Below the pieces are notes generated by a model, which was not told where the DNA came from, did no database searches, and worked only from the letters and a program-made list of their open reading frames with translations. A stretch of DNA of 64,000 nt from Isoetes taiwanensis (lineage: Eukaryota > Streptophyta > Lycopodiopsida > Isoetales > Isoetaceae): NCBI GenBank assembly GCA_021234155.1, contig JAJEKV010000006.1, positions 9,143,003 to 9,207,002 of the forward strand, given 5' to 3'. A program made the translations under genes and the position numbers. This document shows positions 11,844-22,683 of this stretch, piece by piece. The number at the start of each line of letters is the position of its first letter. The first letter of the stretch is position 1.

Positions 11844-12219
11844 CGACGAATCTTTTTCTCTCTCGTCATGCCCCTTTGTTGTGATTGTTCCACCACTTGT
11901 TCCTTAATTCCCAAGTTCTTTGGTCTTGGAATATCCTCCACATTTTGGATCACCGATCTTCCCTCATTCTCCTCATTTTTATTATGAAATTGGACAATAG
12001 GTGTTCTAATAGCTTCTTGATTTTGATTTATTAGCCTGTTACGTCGTTGTGCGCATCTCATACGCAGGAATTTCGTCTTCCATTCAGCATTAGAATCCAC
12101 CGTTGGTTTCCTTCCTTTGTTTCATTCGCCGATTCTTCTTGATTCTAGTTTATGTGGACATTCAGCTTGAGTATGCAGCCCTTGAGTTTGACAAATGCCG
12201 CATATCGGCTGACACTCCA

Positions 12220-13049
12220 TTAAGGGGCTCTTGGATTAGGGCATTCTGAAGCAATGTGCCCAAAGTTTTTGCAATGATAGCATTGTATTGGCTTCCTTTG
12301 TCGATATGACGGACGTGGTCCAATTGCTTGTTGTAGTGGCACTGCATACGTTGAGTGATACGGCTGGTTTTGCACAAGATGGGCACGTTTTGGGGTTGGA
12401 CTTGATATGAAGTACGTTGTGGTGGTAACCATTGCAAAGGTACTGCATCCCTTGTCCCTTTGGATTAAAACAGCAGTTATATGATTTCTTCTTCCACAAA
12501 TTTGGCATTTTGATTTGTCGCCTGTACTTCCACACTCGTGTGGGAGGTGTCATGGCCTCTTGCACTTTACGCACCATACATTGGCCCTTTCTTTTTGTTC
12601 ATAGACCTTTTTGTTGCTCCATCCACCTAGTTGAGTTGTAATTCGGATAGTTGCTTTGTCAACAACTCCACAATATCTTCCTTAACCTTTGCAATTTGGG
12701 TCTCCATATTGATGGGACTTGCGTTGTAGGCGCATTGGGCAAAGTTACCATTGGATTGGATGGTGACAGGGGCGCAATGGGAATTGCAGCCGATACTGCT
12801 AGATTCTTTGCATGTGCTGTTGAAGGCAAAAATAATCCACCTTTCCTAAAGGTTGGAATACTTAAAAGCATTGGCAGGGTTCCTTGTACTCTGAAACCCA
12901 ATGTGTCATATTGTGACCTTGTGGCATCATCCAAAGTAGCTGGTTGGCTTGCTTTTACAAATAGTTATAGTAGAGGGGGCAACCCCTCCACAAAGTATCT
13001 TACTTGTTCTTCTCTCTCATGCAGTAGCGGGTCTCATCTCGTAATATAA
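12220..13049 (-). pseudogene. gypsy B gag remnant with CCHC zinc knuckle
   Basis: The 12,220-12,432 minus frame ends in CYHCKNFGHIASECP, a CX2CX4HX4C knuckle of a retrotransposon nucleocapsid. 12,659-12,934 gives an upstream gag part that recurs at 35,475-36,015 (+) and 36,240-36,765 (-). Gag normally coats element RNA in the cytoplasm; this copy is interrupted. Confidence 0.7.
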
Positions 13050-13714
13050 CTTTGCAAAGTCTCACCTCGATAACACTTAATGTGCGTGAGTTCTGGAGAA
13101 TTCTCCCTTGAACCCAAGTCCTCTAAATTGGGTTAGAAAAGCCTTTTTAATGTATTCCAATTTGTAAAAGGTGTGATCTCTTTGAGATTGCCAAGCCACC
13201 GTACACATATTGTTGAAGAGTTCCTGAAATAATTTTAATCACAAAAGATCATTCTTCCCATTTGCGTGTTGGCAAAGGAGGAGCGATATAGATGCACATC
13301 GCATCATCTCCTAGATAAAACATTGATATTTCAAATCTCCCATCCTTGCAACTGTTCTTGGTGCTTGAATTGGGGTTATTGGGATAGATTTTGTTGATCT
13401 TGTTGAGTTCATGCCTCTCGAATCTAAAAGGGATGGCGCACTTGATACCCTAAAAAAATATGTATCTTCGTGGCATAATTATCTTTGTATTTGTTTAAAT
13501 CATAATTCATATTCTCATCTTTGCCTTCCACAGCCTTTTTTATCGCGGTTTTCCTTGATTCCGCCTCGCACATACATACATCGATGGAGGGAGTTGGCCT
13601 GGTTTTCGCTTTTATCGTGGGCTTGGCCCTCTTCTTTTTGATGTTGTCGGCTTTCTTGAACAAAGCTCCTTCACAAGTACCGTACTTGATTTCCCGGCCA
13701 ATGCACCATAATTA

Positions 13715-13830
13715 TGTCGAGCCCTTGCTCGCATCCCAAGAAAAGTTGCGCTGTGAAGAAACACCAAGATAATCGAAAGAAAATCTTTATTGCATATGGT
13801 TCTCGTTGGAATAACCCCAACCGGTAAGGT
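13715..13830 (-). repeat. truncated LTR of gypsy B (minus)
   Basis: The minus-strand end ...GGGCTCGACA matches the LTR at 7,958-8,252, but only about 115 bases of the R/U5 part remain. The TATA-containing part is missing. Confidence 0.6.
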
Positions 13831-14473
13831 CTTCCCCAAGGCGGTCAAGAATGCCTCTCGCGACATACTTAGTTGGCCTTCATATGTTACTTCCCAAATG
13901 CGGCTTTTATAACTTCCCCATGGTTGCAAGGTTCAAGAAATTAAAATTTAATGGTTAGCCCTTGTTTCCTCCTTCGGTTCCCAGATTTAATTGTACTTTC
14001 TTGAATTTCATTCTAATGGTTCAAACTCTATAATAGAAGGCCGGCCTTCTATGATCAAATCTTGTAGACACCACACAAATGGCTTTTCGATTCCCGCTTT
14101 TGGCCTCGCTCCAAATTCTTCTCCGTTTTTAAAATTTTGTTGTCGCTTAAATCTTCACTTTTCATGCCTTCTCGATCATCTACTTGGCCTAATACAGTGT
14201 TCGATTTCTCCCAAACAAAACCCCCTGACCTTTTTTTCAACAATTTTGCATGGACAAAATCGACGATTGGGCCAATTTTGGTCTGATCCTCCAAGCTCAC
14301 TTCGCTTGCTTGCCGCCTCGCCCTTTCTTGTAATTTTTAGTAAAACCTCGGTCGCTTTCTCAGAAGAATCGGGCCGATAATCTAAAGACCGTGGGTTCTG
14401 TGGAGGCCAAGGTGGTTCTCGATTTGCTCTAAATTCTTTTCCCTAGTTTACATTTAGGACAATCACCTTTTTC

Positions 14474-14665
14474 TATTAACAAGAATGAATAAGGATTAAT
14501 CTCCTTGAACAAACACAAATGATATTGTGCTTGTAATATCATCGATCCATGCCAAAGGACATGATGATGTGGAATGTGTCTATTCATGAAGAGATGCAAC
14601 TCATACCTCTTCATACACTATGTAAAGCCACAATCCAAAGTATTTGGATTATCTCAAATATATAC
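14474..14665 (+). repeat. LTR of copia-like family E, left part (split by the copia insertion)
   Basis: These bases, joined to 20,508-20,542, match the reverse complement of 24,890-25,099. The joined LTR ends in CATAACA directly before a tRNA-iMet-type primer site. The complete copia element at 14,666-20,507 sits inside it. The outer LTR end is unclear because the match fades at 'gttaata'. Confidence 0.65.
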
Positions 14666-15413
14666 CGTTGAAAGTATAAGTTAACTAGATTTTTGAACTT
14701 GAGCAAACACTGCAAATTTATCACCAAGCACACTAGAGAAATTAAGTCAATTAATAACTTTAAATGATCTATGATCTATGCCACAAGTACTTGGTTGAAG
14801 TAAAGCACAAATTTCCTAAGGAAATCTATGAATGCAAGGGAGCCACAATATGGTCCCTAATCCCTTGCAATATATCAACAATTTCAACCTTAATACATAA
14901 TCATAGTCATTAATGCCCAGGTTTATCAGAGCTATGAGATTGCTTTAAACATCAGAGCAATCTCGTTTCTCGCTCCAAATACAAACCTTTGAACGCTAAT
15001 ACTTATTCAATGCATACGATTCAAGAGTGAGCTCACCGCTCAAAGAAAGAAATCATAATGATTTATGTCAGACTTCCTTCGGTTTAGTTAGGATAGAAGT
15101 TCTAAGTTTAGATTGCGGTGGCTCGAGATATCCCACAGCATTACTAGCCAAAATCCGACACTTATGAATTATCCCACATACGCGTACGATAATTTCGACT
15201 TTCTACGACCATTGAACCTTTAAACCCTTTTTAAAAACTCCTTTCAATCTTAAGTGCTTCTTGGTTTCATGTCACCATAAGATTCAACCTTATCATTCAA
15301 TGCTCTTTAAGCAAGTTATCCAACACCTCGACCTTAGGTTAACCATATGCATTTGACTTCCATCTCTAAGTTCAATCAGAAGCGTAAAGATTTACATGAC
15401 CATATTTCTAACA
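14666..15413 (-). repeat. 3' LTR of the copia element
   Basis: It starts TGTTAGAAATATGG on the minus strand (at 15,413) and ends ...CTTTCAACG (14,666), where the expected final A is mutated. Adjacent at 15,414-15,424 is the purine tract ATGAAGGGGAA (minus). Confidence 0.9.
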
Positions 15414-15647
15414 TTCCCCTTCATGTAATCTTTCCCCGTGATTATACTTGACAAAGATCTCTCGTAATTTTAAATCTTCCAAGTGGTAAAGCTTTTGTTA
15501 GAAGATCAGCCATTTGATTTCATCAGACCGACATATGCAAGGTGTAAATTTTCAACCATATCTCGTATAAAATGGACTTCCATTTCTATATGTTTGCATC
15601 TTTCATGCAATACAGATTTCTGACATGGCTATGCAGCTTTTGTGCTA

Positions 15648-16401
15648 TCACGTAAGATTATTGTAGGTTCTGCTTTGCTCTAGCCCTAGCTCAGCAAGTA
15701 GTCTTCTTTCCCATACCACTTCTTTAGTAAGCAAAGTTGCAAAGATTATACTCAGCCTTACGTGACTAGATAGGGCTATACTTCCTTGCTTTTTGCACTT
15801 CCAAGCTACAGGGGCACCTCCTAGCAAAACCACATAACCTGATGTTGATTTCCTTTGGTCTAGGTCACCTGCCCAATCAGAGTCACAATAGGCCTTTAAT
15901 TTAAGCTCATCCGAAGTTATACCTAATGCCAATATCTAAGGTACCCTTTAAATATCTCGTGATTCTTTTGGCAGCTGTCCAATGTTCTAAACCAGGGTTA
16001 TTGTTGTACCTGCTCAATAAGTTTACTCCAAAAGCTATATCTGGTCTTGTGCAATTTGCTACATAAGACAAACAGCCAATCAGTGACCTATAAGGAACAT
16101 TCTCCATTTGCTTTCTCTCTTTCTCTGAATTTGGAGACATATTAGCTGAGATCTTCTGCCCTGGTACTAAAGGAGTTTGTGCTATGTTGCAATCACTCAT
16201 ATTAAACTTCTTCAACATATTCAAAATATGAGTTTGTCGCTCAATGTCGCTAGCTTTATTTTCCCCGCCCCTCAGATACTTCAATTCCAAGAAACCTTTT
16301 AGTTCACCTAAATGGCATTTGGAAACGCTTATTGAGCAGATGTTTGCATTTAGCCAAGACATATTTGTCATTTGCAACCATGATGATATTGTCATCAACA
16401 T
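15648..16401 (-). pseudogene. copia RNase H and RT C-terminal region
   Basis: 15,907-16,401 (minus) contains SLIGCLSYVANCTRPDIAFG and RITRYLKGTLDIGI, the classic copia RT/RNase H connection. 15,648-15,932 contains LKAYCDSDWAGDLDQRKSTS, the copia RNase H core with its catalytic Asp residues, then KCKKQGSIALSS. In an intact element RNase H removes RNA from the cDNA hybrid. A stop/frame change separates the two parts, and the ALSS.E glutamate motif is altered to SSHVRLS. Confidence 0.88.
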
Positions 16402-16820
16402 AGAGAGCTATAATGCACCACCGCTTCCCATCATTATATCCATATAAGTTTCCATCACATTTTAATTTTTCAAAGCCTTGTTCTAGAAGATAATTATCCA
16501 TACATTTGTACCACTCCCTTGGGTGCTTGTTTCAATCCATAAACCGCCTGCTCAATTTCCACACTTTCCCTTTTTCCTCCTCAAATCCTCGGAGCAGGTT
16601 TCAAATAGATTTCTTCTTCAAGTTTTGCATTAAGAAACGCCGTACTTACATCCATATGATGAATTTCCATGTCATATGAGTTTGCAATAGCTAATAGCAT
16701 TCTCAAACTATTAATTTTGACCAATGGCGAGAAAGTTTCATCGAAATCTAATCCTTTCTTCTCGAGTAAAACCTTGTGCCACAAGTCTTGCCTTTTAAAT
16801 TTCTTTTGATTTTCCATCAA
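16304..16820 (-). pseudogene. copia reverse transcriptase core
   Basis: 16,581-16,820 (minus) has GLDFDETFSPLVKINSLRML and HHMDVSTAFLNAKLEEEIYL, which are RT motifs. 16,304-16,501 has the catalytic ALYVDDNIIMV box. One frame break near 16,500-16,580 separates them. The catalytic Asp pair is still present, but translation cannot run through. Confidence 0.9.
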
Positions 16821-17660
16821 TACCTGGTTTTATTCTCAAGATCCATTTATTGCCAACAAATATTTTTGCCTGGTGGCTTGTCAACCATCAGATAGGTCTC
16901 GTTTCTTTTGAAAGATTGCATCTCATTCTCCATAGCTTTCCTCCAATTTTCTCAATCACTACCTTTTAATAGCATCTTCAAAATTACTAGGTAGCTTATC
17001 GGGCCTAAGATAAGAATATCAAATATAGAATGGATTTCACCTTTTGTCCCTCGATGCCTTTTACTTCTCGCCTTCTCCTCCCATGCAACTCTAGTTGAAG
17101 TTTACTTTCATCCGCCAAGATTTGTGCTTCAGTCCTCCCGCTTTTCTTTTTGGTCTTGTCATGGGTACAAAGAGGCTCGTGTTCTCGCCATTGTCACAAA
17201 GAGGGTCAATGTGTTCAGTTCTCGCTTATCTCTTTCTTCAATGCGTGTTCAATCAGCAGTTCAAACTCCGACAAACTCTCAAAGATCTTGTGGTTCACTT
17301 GTACCTTCATCTCCATCTTCATTATCACCAAGAATTCCTCTTGTATCCTCAGATTCCAACCTCAACCCAAGCAAGATGCTCAACTGTTTTTTCACATTAG
17401 TAGCTTCCAAATTATCATCATCATTAATATTAGGAATTGCTCGATAGAATTTGCTTTCATTGAACACTACATCTCTCGCTAATCAGAATTTTTCTATGAG
17501 CAGATCATATAATCTGTAAGCTTTTGAATGCAAATCATAGCCCACCATATATGCAATACATGCTCGATCATCAAGTTTTTTCTAGTTTCTTCAGGGTATG
17601 AACAAAACCTAAACAACCAAATGATCTTAAATGTTCATAAGCGAATTTTACCCGATCACA

Positions 17661-18498
17661 TCATTTCGTGAACTGCACCTTTTGTACTTGCGTAGAGGGC
17701 AATATGTTTTGAATAAGCACGCTTTTCAAAGCTTCACTCCATAAGAAATTTGGTAAGCCGTAGTATTTTAACATTGAACTAACAAAGATTGAGCAAAGTC
17801 CTATTTTTCTTTCAAATACTCCATTTTGTTGTGGAGAATATCCGCAAGTCAATCGGTTTTTAATACCACCTGTTAGCACAATACCACTTAAATTCCTTTG
17901 ATAAATATTCTCCCCCAGATGATCTTATACATTTAACTTTTCTTTCAGTTTCTAACTCTACTTCAGCTATAAATAATTTCAAGGCTTCAAAAGCTTGACT
18001 TTTTTTCTTCAGCAGATAACATCTTGTCCTTCTGCTGAAATCATCAATGAAGGTCATAAAATACCTATGTCCTTCTATTCCCGTGACATTGATAGGTCCA
18101 CATAGGTTCAGGTGTAAAGATCTAAAAATTTTTTTAGCCCTTTTACCATTTGCTTTAAATGCAAGTCTTGATTGCTTACCAAGTTGGCGTAACAAAGACA
18201 TAGCAATTTTCCATCATCCTTTTGTCGTTATAAACTTGTTTTTGATAAGCAAATCAATGTTGGCATAGTGAGTATGGCCTAATCTATTGTGCCAAGTTGT
18301 CTTTGATGGACATTCAACAAGATTGATAGACAAGATATGATCTTTGTCAAAGCCAAACAAATTTCCTACTCTCCTTCCAATAAACTTCAAAATGTTATGA
18401 AGATATATTTTGCATTCAAGCTTTTCAAAACAACTTTGTACCCAAGATCCACAAGTTGGCAAACCGAGATTAAATTTCTCACAAGATTTGGAACACAC
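17661..18498 (-). pseudogene. copia integrase
   Basis: 18,214-18,498 (minus) has WHNRLGHTHYANID from the zinc-binding GAG-pre-integrase domain. 17,860-18,201 has the catalytic core, and 17,661-17,879 has CGYSPQQNGVFERK. Two catalytic Asp positions look changed: 'HLNLCGP' where the family has HxDxCGP, and 'RSSGGEYLS' where it has RSDxGGE. The enzyme would be dead even without the frame breaks. Confidence 0.85.
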
Positions 18499-18599
18499 AA
18501 AACTTCTTTAAGTATCACACTTTTTCCATTTAAATCAAACAACTCCAAAATCCCGAAGTCTCTAATTTTCTCAGACCCCACCATCTCCAAGTTGAACTT

Positions 18600-19189
18600 G
18601 ACCATTCTCTTTCTTACATTCTTTTAATATCTTCACATCATGTACTACCGATCTTTCTCGCTCCCGAATCTATAATGAGAAACTTGTTATCATTTTTATT
18701 AAACTCTTGAGAAACATTAAGTGCATGTATTACCTCAATGTCATCGATTTTCTTCATTTGTCTCTTCCATGATGTTCACACTAGTGTTTCTTCTAAATCT
18801 CCCCTTCCCTTTTTGAGTCCATTTGAGTTCCCACTCGACCTCTCCCTTTTCCCCCAATACCCTTTGGGACTTGGACAATTTGCGATATGTGACCTTTACC
18901 ATCACAATTAAAACATTTAAATTGCTTACCTTCACTTGGACATTCATTTTAAGGTGTCCATATTGATTGCAAGTGTAGCAGGCCCCCCAATCTATCTTTT
19001 GCAAAGCCGAACCGCCTCCTTTTTCTCGCTTCCTTGCAAACAAAGACCCTCCTGAGATTGATCATCATCTTGAATACCTCGACCGCTCAAATTCAAAGAT
19101 TTAATGATCCTCAAGGCATGCTCCTTTGAAGTGGCTATATTTCTCACTAATGTTGCAAGTCGAGTGTTGTGAGAGACAGCCCTAGACAA
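18600..19189 (-). pseudogene. copia nucleocapsid knuckles and protease start
   Basis: CYTCNQYGHL (near 18,970) and, in another frame, CFNCDGKGHIS (near 18,900) are two CCHC-type knuckles. FLIIDSGA near 18,670 is the protease active site (DSGA). A frameshift inside the first knuckle moves the reading frame. Confidence 0.75.
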
Positions 19190-19433
19190 GCTTATTTGGT
19201 ATTGCTCACTTAAAACATTTCCAGCCCTTCAAGATCTCGCCACAATAGAATCAAATTTCTCCAAAAATCTCATAGATCATCCTTATCAAATAATTTTAGT
19301 TTCCTTAGTTGCTTTTCCAACAAATCTATTTGGGATGAACTCTTTACCTCATATTGACTTATATAATCCGCCACATTTCATGTGGCTTTAGTCCTCTTAA
19401 TCTCAACTTAAGAGCAGCTCCTACCTTACCTAA

Positions 19434-19730
19434 TTATCTCACGAGCTTCCATAATTTTAGTGTCATCTCACACAAAGAACAACAGAGTTGAAGATGCTCT
19501 AGGACCTTTGGAGTTCCACTCCTCCCCGGATTATTTGAGCTGGTACTGGACTTGCGTAACCCGCGTAATCCAGCGCATCTAGTCACTCTAACTTGACCGC
19601 CATCTACAAGATGCCACAAATGTTCAAATTCCAAAACAGATTTAATAGATTCCTTCCAGACTTGGAATCCAGTGTCTCCCTTTAAGACTTCAATTTGATT
19701 TAACAAACTTACTGCAAATCTAGTAGACAT
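19434..19730 (-). pseudogene. copia gag N-terminus
   Basis: The first ATG downstream of the primer site opens MSTRFAVSLLNQIEVLKGDT, then FQVWKESIKSVLEFEHLW. This matches the 'W...M...L....LW' start of copia gag proteins. The frame ends after 98 codons at a shift. Confidence 0.75.
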
Positions 19731-19741
19731 TGTTCCTTAAG

Positions 19742-19760
19742 CCAACTTGGCTCATACCAA
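19742..19760 (-). promoter_or_regulatory. copia primer-binding site
   Basis: TTGGTATGAGCCAAG (minus) directly follows the 5' LTR end. It resembles the TGGTATCAGAGC site complementary to initiator tRNA-Met. Confidence 0.75.
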
Positions 19761-20507
19761 TGTTGAAAGTATAAGTTAACTAGATTTTGAACTTGAGCAA
19801 ACACCGCAAATTTATCACCAAGCACACTAGAGAAATTAAGTCAATTAATAACTTTAAATGATCTATGATCTATGCCACAAGTACTTGGTTGAAGTAAAGC
19901 ACAAATTTCCTAAGGAAATCTATGAATGCAAGGGAGCCACAATATGGTCCCTAATCCCTTGCAATATATCAACAATTTCAACCTTAATACATAATCATAG
20001 TCATTAATGCTCCGTGTTTATCAGAGCTATGAGATTGCTTTTAAACACTGAGCAATCTCGCTTTTTCTCCAAATACAAACCTTTGAACGCGAATACTTAT
20101 TCAATGCATAATGATCTGCAAAGGAGCTCACCGCTCAGCAAAGAAATCATAATGATTTATGTTGTAATTCCGCCGGTTTAGTTAGGATAGAAGTTCTAAG
20201 TTTAGATTAAGCATGGCTCTCGAGATATCCCACGTGCATTACTAGCCAAAATCCGGACACTTATGAATTATCCCACATAATGCACATTTCGACTTTACGA
20301 CCATTGAACCTTTAAACCCTTTTAAAAACTCCCTTTCAATCTTAAGTGCTTCTTGGTTTCATGTCACCATAAGATTCAACCTTATCATTCAATGCTCTTT
20401 AAGCAAGTTATCCAACACCTCCGACCTTAGGTTAACCATATGCATTTGACTTCCATCTCTAAGTTCAACTCGTAAGCGTAAAGATTTACATGACCATATT
20501 TCTAACA
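19761..20507 (-). repeat. 5' LTR of the copia element
   Basis: It starts TGTTAGAAATATGG (minus, at 20,507) and ends CTTTCAACA (19,761). It matches the 3' LTR along its whole length, with clustered differences mainly at words containing TGC or CTG. Confidence 0.9.
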
Positions 20508-22657
20508 TATACAATTTTCCCGCATAATTCTATTTCATAACATGGTATCGTGAGCCTCAAAAGGCTAAAGAAATCGAGGGCTGCCTTGTAGAGCAGTCCA
20601 AGCACCCAAAAAAGTCATCAAGCAATCCAAGCAATGGAAGCAAATGATCCCGACACAACAATGCGAAGAAATTAAGGTTTATTCAAATCTTAAATTGTTT
20701 TTCTCTAAATCTATCTTAAGCAAGCACATATAGAGCAAAGGTAATCATGTCGCCATCATATTGCTCATCAAGCAAATTTATAAAGGCTTCAGACAAGAAT
20801 TCGGAATTGGCATTCCCCAGCCAAATTCATCACGAGGTCCCAAAGAAAAGGCTGAGTAGACCGTAAAGTTATGCTGAAGTAATCAAACGATGCTCGCTAG
20901 CTTATTCCAAAGAACAAGACACCGAGGATCATGCATAAAATTGCATGAAAATCTCCAAGCGAGATAACCCTCGCTAAGCATTATGCCGCCAGAGAATAAT
21001 TGCGTATGAAATTGAACAAGATCCATGAAGTAACACCTCACCCAAATTTCGTGGAGTAATCAAGCCCCATACTAACACATGGAGGCAAATCCAAAATTGT
21101 GGACTAATTAGGTGAAGTGCAAAATTTCAACTGGCCTTTTATGCACAAAGAAACTCAACAAAGGTGAAAGTTTAGATCTACCTAACTCGAGGAATCAAAT
21201 TTAATCCTTGTTGTTATATGACTAAGAACCGGCAAAATCAAGGAAGCAAAATCTTTTCTGTCTTCTTTGTATCCACCGATCCAAGAACAGTCACGCACCC
21301 AAGCAGACGCCAAAAGAAAAAAATTTTGTGGCAAAAACGTGCCACGTGGCCAGCAACCAAAAGTTGCGCCCTAACAGACGCATCGGTTCCGACCCTCTAA
21401 GTACTGCTCCAAACACGCATTCTCTCGCCCCACAAAATCACTACAATCTTCTTTGTTTTCAAAATTGTTCTTGACGAGCCCCGATTCGATTCAAAATCCT
21501 CAAGATTCAAAATCTTAAAGAAGACAATTATTCTGATTTTGGAACATATTACAAGCCGTATAATCATTAAAAGCTTTCTTTTTGGTCTTTGATTACAATG
21601 GACAAAGGCAAAAGACCTCTTGAAAGTTGATTCAACCAATCTTCCCCAGACTCTCAAGGATGTTCAAAAGTACTCACCTCCTTCAAAAGCGAAGGTGAAG
21701 TATTGAGGAGAATTTATTTACCCTAATGCGAGAACTCTTTAAAACTTTTGGTAAAGAGTTAAAATCATGGATTATTGAATTAAATTCACATAATCCAAAT
21801 CGGACTTAAACTCATCTTTGTTGCTCTAAGCATCAACAAGAGCTTCAGCAACCGGTGTACATCTTACACCATCCAGGGGGAGAGACCAAGGAACCCTGTT
21901 CCTTGAATGGCCCCCAGATTAATGAGAGTCCCATTGAGATCACTTCAGATGACGACACTCCAATTCCCAACGGAAATAATGAGAGTGCTGCATCTCCAAT
22001 TTCCATTATAGAAATTTCAAATGATTCATCCATTCTGGTAGACGAGTCTTATGATGGTGATATTTCTGACCTTGATAGATCTCCATATCATTATGAGTAG
22101 CCTACAGGTTACTCAAGCATAAGTACTCACATTCTGATGAAGATTTGGCAACTGATGACGAATACCGCCAAGTCTTAGAAGCAGCCACATCAGGCGCTCA
22201 AGAGTATCCGGAGTCATCAAAATCCAGCTAAGTTGTTCAATTCTGCAAAAGTAATAAAGCCATCCATAATAATTTGGATGCATAAACCCACTCATTAGTG
22301 GTCATCTATAAGATGTTAAAGCCACATCTGTGTGGTACTCCATAGAGCACTAACTCTTCTAGGTCCTTGAAGATGAAGACGTTCACTCAAGGCCCAGTAC
22401 TCTCAACCTAGATCTTGTTGGAAGTTCCCAAGATCAAAAGGGGGAGAAGTTAGGGAAAGCCATAAGTACATGGCATACCCATTTTATGTGAGAAGAGTAG
22501 TTGGAGTTATTTTGGAAGTTTGACCTTGTAAACTTCCAAAGACTTGGATAAGTTCAAGTATTGCGACTTAGAAAGTTAAGGGTAAACCACAACCCTAGGT
22601 GGCATCTAACTTGGGAATAAGCCCACACTTGTTGGCACCCATATTGGTGAAGACCAC
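20508..22657 (+). mobile_element. copia-like family E, left arm of inverted duplication IR-b
   Basis: After the LTR remainder (20,508-20,542) and a primer-type site TGGTATCGTGAGCC (20,543-20,556), about 1 kb of broken gag-like sequence follows, then the acidic/serine-rich frame at 21,855-22,100. The arm ends at the stem GGTGAAGACCAC (22,646-22,657), which pairs with GTGGTCTTCACC at 22,672-22,683. The match to 22,672-24,890 continues through the whole arm with small indels. Confidence 0.75.
21855..22100 (+). pseudogene. family E acidic/serine-rich protein fragment, left arm
   Basis: An 81-codon frame reads MYILHHPGGETKEPCSLNG and then a Ser/Asp/Ile-rich low-complexity part (SPISIIEISNDSSILVDES), ending at a TAG. 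In the sister arm (about 23,260-23,500) the same protein is shifted. In the left arm the codon joining it to the preceding part is CAA, while the right arm has TAA. I do not recognise the protein; by position it would be gag-related. Confidence 0.45.
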
Positions 22658-22683
22658 ATTACCACCATAACGTGGTCTTCACC
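22646..22683. repeat. perfect hairpin at the centre of IR-b
   Basis: Twelve-base perfect stems (GGTGAAGACCAC / GTGGTCTTCACC) enclose a 14-base loop. The pairing continues outward for about 2.2 kb. Such a tight palindrome is unstable in cloning and a known source of fold-back assembly errors. Confidence 0.9.

Larger units (their letters stand above)
9956..14340 (-). mobile_element. gypsy family B, right arm of IR-a (minus strand)
   Basis: Read on the minus strand from high to low coordinates: 3' internal region (about 14,340-13,840), truncated LTR (13,830-13,715), primer site, gag with a CCHC knuckle, protease, and RT up to the fold-back point. It is the reverse complement of 7,360-9,857 but retains gag and protease. 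Its LTR lacks the part containing the TATA box. All coding parts are interrupted. Confidence 0.75.
14666..20507 (-). mobile_element. complete Ty1/copia retrotransposon (minus strand), 5.84 kb
   Basis: Two LTRs of about 748 and 747 bases bound the element, with a 5-base target duplication 'tatac' (14,661-14,665 and 20,508-20,512). Read on the minus strand the order is 5' LTR, primer site, gag, protease, integrase, RT, RNase H, purine tract, 3' LTR, which is the copia gene order. All reading frames are broken. The inverted paralogue at 24,900-24,960 shows the same site without the insertion. LTR differences are moderate, but many look like consensus errors, so dating is uncertain. Confidence 0.92.
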
